This document shows positions 35,290 to 48,507 of a stretch of DNA of 64,000 nt, piece after piece. The stretch's first letter is position 1, and each line of letters opens with the position of its first letter. Both the position numbers and the translations under genes were made by a program. Source of the stretch: Tetradesmus obliquus (lineage: Eukaryota; Chlorophyta; Chlorophyceae; Sphaeropleales; Scenedesmaceae); contig CP126197.1 in the NCBI GenBank assembly GCA_030272155.1, positions 3,402,001 to 3,466,000 on the forward strand, read 5' to 3'. The notes below the pieces were generated by a model. The model was not told where the DNA came from, made no database searches, and saw only the letters and a program-made list of their open reading frames with translations.

Positions 35290-36147
35290 GAGAGAGGCTT
35301 GTTACAGGAGAAGGCAAGCTATCACCCGAGAGTGAGTCACTCGCCCTACTTTCAGCTCACATATCGTATGAACTCGATAGCAAGCCACAAGACGCCACCA
35401 AAGAAAACTCCAGAGGCGTCTCGCAGCCCCTATCTCCCCATAAACGAACATGTACATGCAGGGCAGCAAGTGCGAAAAGCAGCACGAAAAGCAGCATGTG
35501 CTCCACGCACCAGGCAAAAAGCGCACAGGGAAGGACAAGCATGGTCCAAACAGTAAGCGGGGTGCACAAAGGTGCTGCTCACCATGAATGTCTGGCATGA
35601 TTGCATCAAGGCACTGCTGTACTCACCAGACTGCAGCAAGCAGGAGCATGCATAACTGACGCAGTGCACGACTGACAGGCAAATCAAAGCAAACTAAGGC
35701 AAACTAAGGCAAACTAGGGCTCTGCTGCTTCTGCAATCCTTACGGCTGACAAGGACAGAAACATGCAGCACGGAGGAAAGAGCTGAGAAACCAGCGCTGT
35801 GACACCCAACACATGCAACATGTCCTTGACAGAAACTGGAAAATCGACAACTGCTGACAGCACAACATGCAGAGGCAGGAAGGTCAACCAGAGCGGGGCG
35901 CCAGTACAATGCGCAGCTGCGCTGGATCAGAGCACAGAAACGGGTGATTGCCAGGCACCGCAACCCGCCAAGTAGCGGGCGCTGCCTCTGTTGCCACAAA
36001 ATCAGCAAGCAACTCCCAAAACCTTAACACCGCTTGCTGCTTAGCCTCCTGTAACATCTGCGCTACCAGCTGTTGTCGCTGTTGTTGTTGATGCAGCTCT
36101 CACTGCTGCGCAGCAACAGCATAATCAGCTGGTAGAGCAGCGCCGAC
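35290..36147 (-). mobile_element. ZA copy with a 5' inversion (twin-priming type)
   Basis: Normal ZA sequence (3' UTR plus ~68 codons) to about 36096. Then 51 bp (36097-36147) in reverse-complement order, corresponding to the ORF2 segment just upstream, with about 11 bp lost at the switch. The acaatc junction follows. Inverted 5' ends with a small deletion are the mark of twin priming, known from human L1. Confidence 0.88.
36097..36147 (+). repeat. Inverted 5' segment of the ZA copy
   Basis: Begins ctctcactgctgcg and ends gagcagcgccgac, the exact reverse complement of the ORF2 segment seen at, for example, 28176-28226. Confidence 0.9.
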
Positions 36148-36151
36148 AATC

Positions 36152-37071
36152 TTTTGTTTGTGTTTGTTACACATGGGGGCCAGGCAATTCCAGCCTCTTG
36201 AACTGGCGTATCATACCAGCCAGGTAGGGTTTCAATTCCAACTCCGTCCCCCACCACCATCACGACGGAACAGCAAGTCTGCAGCCTTACTGCCCGCCTA
36301 GCAAATTGACCACAATGCTGCAGCAGAACGGAGTGGCCGCCTCCAAGGAACAGCATGGCATGGCAAGCAAGCATGCAAGCGCACGGCATGATAGGGCATG
36401 CAAGCATACACACTTACAGAGACCTGGCTACAACACCACACTGCTGTTGCTGCACGACAAGCACTAGGCTGTACTACATCCAAGCAAGAAGAAAACCACT
36501 CCTACCGCTGCGGCTAGCTAAGCTGACCTACAAAAACAAAAAAAACCACTCCTACCGCTACCTACATGCAGCAACTCCACCAGATGGCTACACTGTCGCC
36601 ACAAGTAAGGGCACCACCACAGCCCCAGGTAGCTGCCCAGACACGTAATGCATTTGACAACGGCTGATGTGAGAACAGCAATGCGAATGCAAGCACATTG
36701 CTGCTCCCTACGCGCAGCAGACACAAACCAAATAAAGTACACTGCCCAGACAGCACTACTGGCAGGCAATCCACTGATCCATAGCAGCAGTTGCAGGGGT
36801 CATCATCTGCAACACGTTGCTGCCGCTGCAGGCCACCAACTGCAGCAGCCTGCAGAAGGAATTTAAGGACACTCCAGACACTGAACCAGCAGTCCAGCAC
36901 GCTCAACAGTCACAAGGGGTTGCCTAGCCAATCACATCATGTGGTGAAAGGCGATTGCAAGGGCACCGCAGCACCTCGAGCATTACCAGCACCTTGCCTG
37001 CTTCTGCTGTAGCCCTACTGCTGTGACCATGACACAACTCCAGGCGCCAGCTTGGGTACCAGCGAGCGCTC
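36152..37071 (-). mobile_element. ZB copy; host of the cgctc insertion series
   Basis: Stops at cagcgagcgctc, which intact ZB continues as acaactaaac. The cgctc motif marks all later junctions to 42595. Has the ctggctacaac variant shared with the copies at 56138 and 58031. Confidence 0.82.
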
Positions 37072-37096
37072 GAGAGAGAGGCTTGTTACAGGAGAA
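37072..37096 (-). mobile_element. 25-bp ZA micro-insertion
   Basis: gagagagaggcttgtt to ggagaa, between gcgctc motifs at 37066 and 37097. It is followed by a further 8-bp gagagagg before the next copy, possibly an even shorter aborted insertion. Confidence 0.75.
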
Positions 37097-37111
37097 GCGC
37101 TCGAGAGAGGC

Positions 37112-38784
37112 GAGAGAGGCTTGTTACAGGAGAAGGCAAGCTATCACCCGAGAGTGAGTCACTCGCCCTACTTTCAGCTCACATATCGTATGAACTCGAT
37201 AGCAAGCCACAAGACGCCACCAAAGAAAACTCCAGAGGCGTCTCGCAGCCCCTATCTCCCCATAAACGAACATGTACATGCAGGGCAGCAAGTGCGAAAA
37301 GCAGCACGAAAAGCAGCATGTGCTCCACGCACCAGGCAAAAAGCGCACAGGGAAGGACAAGCATGGTCCAAACAGTAAGCGGGGTGCACAAAGGTGCTGC
37401 TCACCATGAATGTCTGGCATGATTGCATCAAGGCACTGCTGTACTCACCAGACTGCAGCAAGCAGGAGCATGCATAACTGACGCAGTGCACGACTGACAG
37501 GCAAATCAAAGCAAACTAAGGCAAACTAAGGCAAACTAGGGCTCTGCTGCTTCTGCAATCCTTACGGCTGACAAGGACAGAAACATGCAGCACGGAGGAA
37601 AGAGCTGAGAAACCAGCGCTGTGACACCCAACACATGCAACATGTCCTTGACAGAAACTGGAAAATCGACAACTGCTGACAGCACAACATGCAGAGGCAG
37701 GAAGGTCAACCAGAGCGGGGCGCCAGTACAATGCGCAGCTGCGCTGGATCAGAGCACAGAAACGGGTGATTGCCAGGCACCGCAACCCGCCAAGTAGCGG
37801 GCGCTGCCTCTGTTGCCACAAAATCAGCAAGCAACTCCCAAAACCTTAACACCGCTTGCTGCTTAGCCTCCTGTAACATCTGCGCTACCAGCTGTTGTCG
37901 CTGTTGTTGTTGATGCAGCTGCTGCTGCTGTCGGCGCTGCTCTACCAGCTGATTATGCTGTTGCTGCGCAGCAGTGAGAGCTGCATGCTGTAGTGTATCA
38001 GTGATAAGCGCCTGGCCCGCCGGCAGCGGCGGTGGCTGCTGCACGGCCAGGGCGGGCGGCGGGATGCTCAGCTTATTAGCATGTCGTCTGCCAACATCCA
38101 TGGCATTTAGAGCAGCTAGGCAGACAACCTTCCAAACGCCCCTGCGGAGCTTAGTAGGGCCAGCTGGCGGCTGCATCAACCAAACATGCCGCATAGCAAG
38201 CGGCGGGCGGCCTGCAGCCCGCGTGCACCAAGCAGCAGGCAACTCAGACAGCACACTGTCAATCACTGCTACCGCAACAGGGCACTCCCAAAAATGATGA
38301 ACCCAACCAGGACAGGCAGCGCCACACATGCAAGTGTCACCCGACTTGTGCATACGCTGCGATGTCGGCAGGCCATCCATAATAAGCCGCCAGTACAACT
38401 CTTTGAAATTATTATCCCAGCGCATCTTCCAAAGCATGCTCTGGTTAGCTGCCACCCACTTCAAGCCATCAATCACTGCTGCTGGTGCAGCACCTGAGCC
38501 CAGCGCAGCCTGGACAAACCCAGTGCGCTTCGCACGGCGCTCAGCACGCAGCGGACCAAGCTGCAGTGAGGTGGCTTCACTAACAGACAATTGTGCAACA
38601 GGAACAGCCTTGCCTCGGACATTTTGCCAACCCAGCCGAGCCACCAACATGGCCTCAACTTGCTGTTCTGCTGCAGAAGGTATACATGGTGGGTCCGGCA
38701 CAGCCGCAGGCGGCCAAGGCCGGTCTGCGGCAGGATGCTGCACAACAGGCAAAACAGCCATAGTCCATGCAACGGGCAGTTTAT
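37112..38784 (-). mobile_element. ZA copy, 5'-truncated (1.67 kb)
   Basis: 3' UTR plus about 358 ORF2 codons; truncated at cagtttat before cgctc. Confidence 0.88.
37706..38784 (-). pseudogene. ZA ORF2 C-terminal fragment (about 358 codons)
   Basis: Equivalent to ORF2 residues ~1120-1478, including the zinc knuckle. No reverse-transcriptase motif remains. Confidence 0.85.
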
Positions 38785-38789
38785 CGCTC

Positions 38790-39976
38790 GAGAGAGGCTT
38801 GTTACAGGAGAAGGCAAGCTATCACCCGAGAGTGAGTCACTCGCCCTACTTTCAGCTCACATATCGTATGAACTCGATAGCAAGCCACAAGACGCCACCA
38901 AAGAAAACTCCAGAGGCGTCTCGCAGCCCCTATCTCCCCATAAACGAACATGTACATGCAGGGCAGCAAGTGCGAAAAGCAGCACGAAAAGCAGCATGTG
39001 CTCCACGCACCAGGCAAAAAGCGCACAGGGAAGGACAAGCATGGTCCAAACAGTAAGCGGGGTGCACAAAGGTGCTGCTCACCATGAATGTCTGGCATGA
39101 TTGCATCAAGGCACTGCTGTACTCACCAGACTGCAGCAAGCAGGAGCATGCATAACTGACGCAGTGCACGACTGACAGGCAAATCAAAGCAAACTAAGGC
39201 AAACTAAGGCAAACTAGGGCTCTGCTGCTTCTGCAATCCTTACGGCTGACAAGGACAGAAACATGCAGCACGGAGGAAAGAGCTGAGAAACCAGCGCTGT
39301 GACACCCAACACATGCAACATGTCCTTGACAGAAACTGGAAAATCGACAACTGCTGACAGCACAACATGCAGAGGCAGGAAGGTCAACCAGAGCGGGGCG
39401 CCAGTACAATGCGCAGCTGCGCTGGATCAGAGCACAGAAACGGGTGATTGCCAGGCACCGCAACCCGCCAAGTAGCGGGCGCTGCCTCTGTTGCCACAAA
39501 ATCAGCAAGCAACTCCCAAAACCTTAACACCGCTTGCTGCTTAGCCTCCTGTAACATCTGCGCTACCAGCTGTTGTCGCTGTTGTTGTTGATGCAGCTGC
39601 TGCTGCTGTCGGCGCTGCTCTACCAGCTGATTATGCTGTTGCTGCGCAGCAGTGAGAGCTGCATGCTGTAGTGTATCAGTGATAAGCGCCTGGCCCGCCG
39701 GCAGCGGCGGTGGCTGCTGCACGGCCAGGGCGGGCGGCGGGATGCTCAGCTTATTAGCATGTCGTCTGCCAACATCCATGGCATTTAGAGCAGCTAGGCA
39801 GACAACCTTCCAAACGCCCCTGCGGAGCTTAGTAGGGCCAGCTGGCGGCTGCATCAACCAAACATGCCGCATAGCAAGCGGCGGGCGGCCTGCAGCCCGC
39901 GTGCACCAAGCAGCAGGCAACTCAGACAGCACACTGTCAATCACTGCTACCGCAACAGGGCACTCCCAAAAATGAT
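38790..39976 (-). mobile_element. ZA copy, 5'-truncated (1.19 kb)
   Basis: 3' UTR plus about 197 ORF2 codons (39384-39976). atcgctc junction at 39975. Confidence 0.88.
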
Positions 39977-39981
39977 CGCTC

Positions 39982-41387
39982 GGGAGAGAGGCTTGTTACA
40001 GGAGAAGGCAAGCTATCACCCGAGAGTGAGTCACTCGCCCTACTTTCAGCTCACATATCGTATGAACTCGATAGCAAGCCACAAGACGCCACCAAAGAAA
40101 ACTCCAGAGGCGTCTCGCAGCCCCTATCTCCCCATAAACGAACATGTACATGCAGGGCAGCAAGTGCGAAAAGCAGCACGAAAAGCAGCATGTGCTCCAC
40201 GCACCAGGCAAAAAGCGCACAGGGAAGGACAAGCATGGTCCAAACAGTAAGCGGGGTGCACAAAGGTGCTGCTCACCATGAATGTCTGGCATGATTGCAT
40301 CAAGGCACTGCTGTACTCACCAGACTGCAGCAAGCAGGAGCATGCATAACTGACGCAGTGCACGACTGACAGGCAAATCAAAGCAAACTAAGGCAAACTA
40401 AGGCAAACTAGGGCTCTGCTGCTTCTGCAATCCTTACGGCTGACAAGGACAGAAACATGCAGCACGGAGGAAAGAGCTGAGAAACCAGCGCTGTGACACC
40501 CAACACATGCAACATGTCCTTGACAGAAACTGGAAAATCGACAACTGCTGACAGCACAACATGCAGAGGCAGGAAGGTCAACCAGAGCGGGGCGCCAGTA
40601 CAATGCGCAGCTGCGCTGGATCAGAGCACAGAAACGGGTGATTGCCAGGCACCGCAACCCGCCAAGTAGCGGGCGCTGCCTCTGTTGCCACAAAATCAGC
40701 AAGCAACTCCCAAAACCTTAACACCGCTTGCTGCTTAGCCTCCTGTAACATCTGCGCTACCAGCTGTTGTCGCTGTTGTTGTTGATGCAGCTGCTGCTGC
40801 TGTCGGCGCTGCTCTACCAGCTGATTATGCTGTTGCTGCGCAGCAGTGAGAGCTGCATGCTGTAGTGTATCAGTGATAAGCGCCTGGCCCGCCGGCAGCG
40901 GCGGTGGCTGCTGCACGGCCAGGGCGGGCGGCGGGATGCTCAGCTTATTAGCATGTCGTCTGCCAACATCCATGGCATTTAGAGCAGCTAGGCAGACAAC
41001 CTTCCAAACGCCCCTGCGGAGCTTAGTAGGGCCAGCTGGCGGCTGCATCAACCAAACATGCCGCATAGCAAGCGGCGGGCGGCCTGCAGCCCGCGTGCAC
41101 CAAGCAGCAGGCAACTCAGACAGCACACTGTCAATCACTGCTACCGCAACAGGGCACTCCCAAAAATGATGAACCCAACCAGGACAGGCAGCGCCACACA
41201 TGCAAGTGTCACCCGACTTGTGCATACGCTGCGATGTCGGCAGGCCATCCATAATAAGCCGCCAGTACAACTCTTTGAAATTATTATCCCAGCGCATCTT
41301 CCAAAGCATGCTCTGGTTAGCTGCCACCCACTTCAAGCCATCAATCACTGCTGCTGGTGCAGCACCTGAGCCCAGCGCAGCCTGGAC
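39982..41387 (-). mobile_element. ZA copy, 5'-truncated (1.4 kb)
   Basis: Tail gggagagagg. 3' UTR plus about 270 codons, ending at ctggaca before tcgctc. Confidence 0.88.
40578..41387 (-). pseudogene. ZA ORF2 C-terminal fragment (about 270 codons)
   Basis: Contains the zinc knuckle and Gln-rich tail. Fused in frame to MCNKHKQK from the neighbouring ZB end. Confidence 0.84.
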
Positions 41388-41394
41388 ATCGCTC

Positions 41395-42590
41395 TTTTGT
41401 TTGTGTTTGTTACACATGGGGGCCAGGCAATTCCAGCCTCTTGAACTGGCGTATCATACCAGCCAGGTAGGGTTTCAATTCCAACTCCGTCCCCCACCAC
41501 CATCACGACGGAACAGCAAGTCTGCAGCCTTACTGCCCGCCTAGCAAATTGACCACGATGCTGCAGCAGAACGGAGTGGCCGCCTCCAAGGAACAGCATG
41601 GCATGGCAAGCAAGCATGCAAGCGCACGGCATGACAGGGCATGCAAGCATACACACTTACAGAGACCTGGATGCAACACCACACTGCTGTTGCTGCATGA
41701 CAAGCACTAGGCTGTACTACATCCAAGCAAGAAGAAAACCACTCCTACCGCTGCGGCTAGCTAAGCTGACCTACAAAAACAAAAACCACTCCTACCGCTA
41801 CCTACATGCAGCAACTCCACCAGATGGCTACACTGTCGCCACAAGTAAGGGCACCACCACAGCCCCAAGTAGCTGCCCAGACACGTAATGCATTTGACAA
41901 CGGCTGATGTGAGAACAGCAATGCGAATGCAAGCACATTGCTGCTCCCTACGCGCAGCAGACACAAACCAAATAAAGTACACTGCCCAGACAGCACTACT
42001 GGCAGGCAATCCACTGATCCATAGCAGCAGTTGCAGGGGTCATCATCTGCAACACGTTGCTGCCGCTGCAGGCCACCAACTGCAGCAGCCTGCAGAAGGA
42101 ATTTAAGGACACTCCAGACACTGAACCAGCAGTCCAGCACGCTCAACAGTCACAAGGGGTTGCCTAGCCGATCACATCATGTGGTGAAAGGCGATTGCAA
42201 GGGCACCGCAGCACCTCGAGCATTACCAGCACCTTGCCTGCTTCTGCTGTAGCCCTACTGCTGTGACCATGACACAACTCCAGGCGCCAGCTTGGGTACC
42301 AGCGAGCGCTCAAAACTAATTTATTGCTGAGCACATCTTCCTGAAGTTGTAGCCGACTGCCTGGGCTTCCACTGCGCGCTGCACGGCTGTCAACTGTGCT
42401 GTCTCTTCGGCGACCCGGCGTAGCTGCGTAGGCAGGCAGTATCGGCCTGCAGGACGCCACTCCTCTTATCTAATACAGCTTCCAGCATTAAAAGAAGCTG
42501 CACTAGACGGTCTTCCGACTCGCGGGCCGCAACTGGCGCAGCCGGGCTGGTCCAGAGGGCAAAGCAAGCCAAGCCTTTTTACGTCCTGCT
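41395..42590 (-). mobile_element. ZB copy, full length (1,196 bp)
   Basis: ccacgatg/ctggatgcaac subgroup with aaaactaattta. Reaches the common 5' end (cgtcctgct). cgctc on both sides. Confidence 0.9.
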
Positions 42591-42595
42591 CGCTC

Positions 42596-43191
42596 GAGAG
42601 AGGCTTGTTACAGGAGAAGGCAAGCTATCACCCGAGAGTGAGTCACTCGCCCTACTTTCAGCTCACATATCGTATGAACTCGATAGCAAGCCACAAGACG
42701 CCACCAAAGAAAACTCCAGAGGCGTCTCGCAGCCCCTATCTCCCCATAAACGAACATGTACATGCAGGGCAGCAAGTGCGAAAAGCAGCACGAAAAGCAG
42801 CATGTGCTCCACGCACCAGGCAAAAAGCGCACAGGGAAGGACAAGCATGGTCCAAACAGTAAGCGGGGTGCACAAAGGTGCTGCTCACCATGAATGTCTG
42901 GCATGATTGCATCAAGGCACTGCTGTACTCACCAGACTGCAGCAAGCAGGAGCATGCATAACTGACGCAGTGCACGACTGACAGGCAAATCAAAGCAAAC
43001 TAAGGCAAACTAAGGCAAACTAGGGCTCTGCTGCTTCTGCAATCCTTACGGCTGACAAGGACAGAAACATGCAGCACGGAGGAAAGAGCTGAGAAACCAG
43101 CGCTGTGACACCCAACACATGCAACATGTCCTTGACAGAAACTGGAAAATCGACAACTGCTGACAGCACAACATGCAGAGGCAGGAAGGTC
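42596..43191 (-). mobile_element. ZA copy; host of the aggtc insertion series
   Basis: 3' UTR up to gcaggaaggtc, which intact ZA continues as aaccagagcgg. The aggtc motif marks the following nineteen junctions to 63239. The rest of this copy should lie to the right of the window. Confidence 0.85.
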
Positions 43192-43934
43192 GGAAGAGGC
43201 TTGTTACAGGAGAAGGCAAGCTATCACCCGAGAGTGAGTCACTCGCCCTACTTTCAGCTCACATATCGTATGAACTCGATAGCAAGCCACAAGACGCCAC
43301 CAAAGAAAACTCCAGATGCGTCTCGCAGCCCCTATCTCCCCATAAACGAACATGTACATGCAGGGCAGCAAGTGCGAAAAGCAGCACGAAAAGCAGCATG
43401 TGCTCCACGCACCAGGCAAAAAGCGCACAGGGAAGGACAAGCATGGTCCAAACAGTAAGCGGGGTGCACAAAGGTGCTGCTCACCATGAATGTCTGGCAT
43501 GATTGCATCAAGGCACTGCTGTACTCACCAGACTGCAGCAAGCAGGAGCATGCATAACTGACGCAGTGCACGACTGACAGGCAAATCAAAGCAAACTAAG
43601 GCAAACTAAGGCAAACTAGGGCTCTGCTGCTTCTGCAATCCTTACGGCTGACAAGGACAGAAACACGCAGCACGGAGGAAAGAGCTGAGAAACCAGCGCT
43701 GTGACACCCAACACATGCAACATGTCCTTGACAGAAACTGGAAAATCGACAACTGCTGACAGCACAACATGCAGAGGCAGGAAGGTCAACCAGAGCGGGG
43801 CGCCAGTACAATGCGCAGCTGCGCTGGATCAGAGCACAGAAACGGGTGATTGCCAGGCACCGCAACCCGCCAAGTAGCGGGCGCTGCCTCTGTTGCCACA
43901 AAATCAGCAAGCAACTCCCAAAACCTTAACACCG
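43192..43934 (-). mobile_element. ZA copy, 5'-truncated (0.74 kb)
   Basis: Tail ggaagagg; cacgcagcac variant; truncated at aacaccg. ggaaggtc on both sides (43184-43191 and 43934-43941). Confidence 0.88.
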
Positions 43935-43941
43935 GAAGGTC

Positions 43942-45140
43942 TTTGTTTGTGTTTGTTACACATGGGGGCCAGGCAATTCCAGCCTCTTGAACTGGCGTAT
44001 CATACCAGCCAGGTAGGGTTTCAATTCCAACTCCGTCCCCCACCACCATCACGACGGAACAGCAAGTCTGCAGCCTTACTGCCCGCCTAGCAAATTGACC
44101 ACGATGCTGCAGCAGAACGGAGTGGCCGCCTCCAAGGAACAGCATGGCATGGCAAGCAAGCATGCAAGCGCACGGCATGACAGGGCATGCAAGCATACAC
44201 ACTTACAGAGACCTGGATGCAACACCACACTGCTGTTGCTGCATGACAAGCACTAGGCTGTACTACATCCAAGCAAGAAGAAAACCACTCCTACCGCTGC
44301 GGCTAGCTAAGCTGACCTACAAAAACAAAAACCACTCCTACCGCTACCTACATGCAGCAACTCCACCAGATGGCTACACTGTCGCCACAAGTAAGGGCAC
44401 CACCACAGCCCCAAGTAGCTGCCCAGACACGTAATGCATTTGACAACGGCTGATGTGAGAACAGCAATGCGAATGCAAGCACATTGCTGCTCCCTACGCG
44501 CAGCAGACACAAACCAAATAAAGTACACTGCCCAGACAGCACTACTGGCAGGCAATCCACTGATCCATAGCAGCAGTTGCAGGGGTCATCATCTGCAACA
44601 CGTTGCTGCCGCTGCAGGCCACCAACTGCAGCAGCCTGCAGAAGGAATTTAAGGACACTCCAGACACTGAACCAGCAGTCCAGCACGCTCAACAGTCACA
44701 AGGGGTTGCCTAGCCGATCACATCATGTGGTGAAAGGCGATTGCAAGGGCACCGCAGCACCTCGAGCATTACCAGCACCTTGCCTGCTTCTGCTGTAGCC
44801 CTACTGCTGTGACCATGACACAACTCCAGGCGCCAGCTTGGGTACCAGCGAGCGCTCAAAACTAATTTATTGCTGAGCACATCTTCCTGAAGTTGTAGCC
44901 GACTGCCTGGGCTTCCACTGCGCGCTGCACGGCTGTCAACTGTGCTGTCTCTTCGGCGACCCGGCGTAGCTGCGTAGGCAGGCAGTATCGGCCTGCAGGA
45001 CGCCACTCCTCTTATCTAATACAGCTTCCAGCATTAAAAGAAGCTGCACTAGACGGTCTTCCGACTCGCGGGCCGCAACTGGCGCAGCCGGGCTGGTCCA
45101 GAGGGCAAAGCAAGCCAAGCCTTTTTACGTCCTGCTCAGG
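43942..45140 (-). mobile_element. ZB copy, full length (1,199 bp)
   Basis: ccacgatg subgroup. Its 5' end, cctgctcagg, merges with the junction to give caggtc. Confidence 0.9.
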
Positions 45141-45142
45141 TC

Positions 45143-45263
45143 TTTTGTTTGTGTTTGTTACACATGGGGGCCAGCAATTCCAGCCTCTTGAACTGGCGTA
45201 TCATACCAGCCAGGTAGGGTTTCAATTCCAACTCCGTCCCCCACCACCATCACGACGGAACAG
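45143..45263 (-). mobile_element. ZB fragment, 121 bp
   Basis: Terminal domain only, with a 1-bp deletion (ccagcaattcc). Truncated at ggaacagca. Confidence 0.82.
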
Positions 45264-45269
45264 CAGGTC

Positions 45270-45355
45270 GGAAGAGGCTTGTTACAGGAGAAGGCAAGCT
45301 ATCACCCGAGAGTGAGTCACTCGCCCTACTTTCAGCTCACATATCGTATGAACTG
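45270..45355 (-). mobile_element. ZA micro-insertion, 86 bp
   Basis: Tail variant gaagagg. Covers the terminal hairpin and stops at tatgaact. caggtc on both sides. Confidence 0.8.
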
Positions 45356-45362
45356 GCAGGTC

Positions 45363-46344
45363 TTGTTTGTGTTTGTTACACATGGGGGCCAGGCAATTCC
45401 AGCCTCTTGAACTGGCGTATCATACCAGCCAGGTAGGGTTTCAATTCCAACTCCGTCCCCCACCACCATCACGACGGAACAGCAAGTCTGCAGCCTTACT
45501 GCCCGCCTAGCAAATTGACCACAATGCTGCAGCAGAACGGAGTGGCCGCCTCCAAGGAACAGCATGGCATGGCAAGCAAGCATGCAAGCGCACGGCATGA
45601 TAGGGCATGCAAGCATACACACTTACAGAGACCTGGCTGCAACACCACACTGCTGTTGCTGCATGACAAGCACTAGGCTGTACTACATCCAAGCAAGAAG
45701 AAAACCACTCCTACCGCTGCGGCTAGCTAAGCTGACCTACAAAAACAAAAACCACTCCTACCGCTACCTACATGCAGCAACTCCACCAGATGGCTACACT
45801 GTCGCCACAAGTAAGGGCACCACCACAGCCCCAGGTAGCTGCCCAGACACGTAATGCATTTGACAACGGCTGATGTGAGAACAGCAATGCGAATGCAAGC
45901 ACATTGCTGCTCCCTACGCGCAGCAGACACAAACCAAATAAAGTACACTGCCCAGACAGCACTACTGGCAGGCAATCCACTGATCCATAGCAGCAGTTGC
46001 AGGGGTCATCATCTGCAACACGTTGCTGCCGCTGCAGGCCACCAACTGCAGCAGCCTGCAGAAGGAATTTAAGGACACTCCAGACACTGAACCAGCAGTC
46101 CAGCACGCTCAACAGTCACAAGGGGTTGCCTAGCCAATCACATCATGTGGTGAAAGGCGATTGCAAGGGCACCGCAGCACCTCAAGCATTACCAGCACCT
46201 TGCCTGCTTCTGCTGTAGCCCTACTGCTGTGACCATGACACAACTCCAGGCGCCAGCTTGGGTACCAGCGAGCGCTCACAACTAAACTATTGCTGAGCAC
46301 ATCTTCCTGAAGTTGTAGCCGACTGCCTGGGCTTCCACTGCGCG
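45363..46344 (-). mobile_element. ZB copy, 5'-truncated (0.98 kb)
   Basis: tgcatgac subgroup with cacctcaagc, a variant shared with the copy at 30805. Ends at actgcgcg before gcaggtc. Confidence 0.88.
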
Positions 46345-46351
46345 GCAGGTC

Positions 46352-47548
46352 TTTTTTTGTTTGTGTTTGTTACACATGGGGGCCAGGCAATTCCAGCCTC
46401 TTGAACTGGCGTATCATACCAGCCAGGTAGGGTTTCAATTCCAACTCCGTCCCCCACCACCATCACGACGGAACAGCAAGTCTGCAGCCTTACTGCCCGC
46501 CTAGCAAATTGACCACAATGCTGCAGCAGAACGGAGTGGCCGCCTCCAAGGAACAGCATGGCATGGCAAGCAAGCATGCAAGCGCACGGCATGATAGGGC
46601 ATGCAAGCATACACACTTACAGAGACCTGGCTGCAACACCACACTGCTGTTGCTGCACGACAAGCACTAGGCTGTACTACATCCAAGCAAGAAGAAAACC
46701 ACTCCTACCGCTGCGGCTAGCTAAGCTGACCTACAAAAACAAAAAAAACCACTCCTACCGCTACCTACATGCAGCAACTCTACCAGATGGCTACACTGTC
46801 GCCACAAGTAAGGGCACCACCACAGCCCCAGGTAGCTGCTCAGACACGTAATGCATTTGACAACGGCTGATGTGAGAACAGCAATGCGAATGCAAGCACA
46901 TTGCTGCTCCCTACGCGCAGCAGACACAAACCAAATAAAGTACACTGCCCAGACAGCACTACTGGCAGGCAATCCACTGATCCATAGCAGCAGTTGCAGG
47001 GGTCATCATCTGCAACACGTTGCTGCCGCTGCAGGCCACCAACTGCAGCAGCCTGCAGAAGGAATTTAAGGACACTCCAGACACTGAACCAGCAGTCCAG
47101 CACGCTCAACAGTCACAAGGGGTTGCCTAGCCAATCACATCATGTGGTGAAAGGCGATTGCAAGGGCACCGCAGCACCTCGAGCATTACCAGCACCTTGC
47201 CTGCTTCTGCTGTAGCCCTACTGCTGTGACCATGACACAACTCCAGGCGCCAGCTTGGGTACCAGCGAGCGCTCACAACTAAACTATTGCTGAGCACATC
47301 TTCCTGAAGTTGTAGCCGACTGCCTGGGCTTCCACTGCGCGCTGCACGGCTGTCAACTGTGCTGTCTCTTCGGCGACCCGGCGTAGCTGCGTAGGCAGGC
47401 AGTATCGGCCTGCAGGACGCCACTCCTCTTATCTAATATAGCTTCCAGCATTAAAAGAAGCTGCACTAGACGGTCTTCCGACTCGCGGGCCGCAACTGGG
47501 CTGGGCCAGAGGGCAAAGCAAGCCAAGCCTTTTTACGCCTTGCTCAGG
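46352..47548 (-). mobile_element. ZB copy, full length (1,197 bp)
   Basis: Private changes ctctaccag (46777) and gctgctcag (46836). Reaches the common 5' end. Confidence 0.9.
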
Positions 47549-47555
47549 GCAGGTC

Positions 47556-48502
47556 AGGAAGAGGCTTGTTACAGGAGAAGGCAAGCTATCACCCGAGAGT
47601 GAGTCACTCGCCCTACTTTCAGCTCACATATCGTATGAACTCGATAGCAAGCCACAAGACGCCACCAAAGAAAACTCCAGAGGCGTCTCGCAGCCCCTAT
47701 CTCCCCATAAACGAACATGTACATGCAGGGCAGCAAGTGCGAAAAGCAGCACGAAAAGCAGCATGTGCTCCACGCACCAGGCAAAAAGCGCACAGGGAAG
47801 GACAAGCATGGTCCAAACAGTAAGCGGGGTGCACAAAGGTGCTGCTCACCATGAATGTCTGGCATGATTGCATCAAGGCACTGCTGTACTCACCAGACTG
47901 CAGCAAGCAGGAGCATGCATAACTGACGCAGTGCACGACTGACAGGCAAATCAAAGCAAACTAAGGCAAACTAAGGCAAACTAGGGCTCTGCTGCTTCTG
48001 CAATCCTTACGGCTGACAAGGACAGAAACACGCAGCACGGAGGAAAGAGCTGAGAAACCAGCGCTGTGACACCCAACACATGCAACATGTCCTTGACAGA
48101 AACTGGAAAATCGACAACTGCTGACAGCACAACATGCAGAGGCAGGAAGGTCAACCAGAGCGGGGCGCCAGTACAATGCGCAGCTGCGCTGGATCAGAGC
48201 ACAGAAACGGGTGATTGCCAGGCACCGCAACCCGCCAAGTAGCGGGCGCTGCCTCTGTTGCCACAAAATCAGCAAGCAACTCCCAAAACCTTAACACCGC
48301 TTGCTGCTTAGCCTCCTGTAACATCTGCGCTACCAGCTGTTGTCGCTGTTGTTGTTGATGCAGCTGCTGCTGCTGTCGGCGCTGCTCTACCAGCTGATTA
48401 TGCTGTTGCTGCGCAGCAGTGAGAGCTGCATGCTGTAGTGTATCAGTAATAAGCGCCTGGCCCGCCGGCAGCGGCGGTGGCTGCTGCACGGCCAGGGCGG
48501 GC
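47556..48502 (-). mobile_element. ZA copy, 5'-truncated (0.95 kb)
   Basis: Tail aggaagagg, cacgcagcac variant. 3' UTR plus about 117 ORF2 codons. Confidence 0.88.
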
Positions 48503-48507
48503 AGGTC

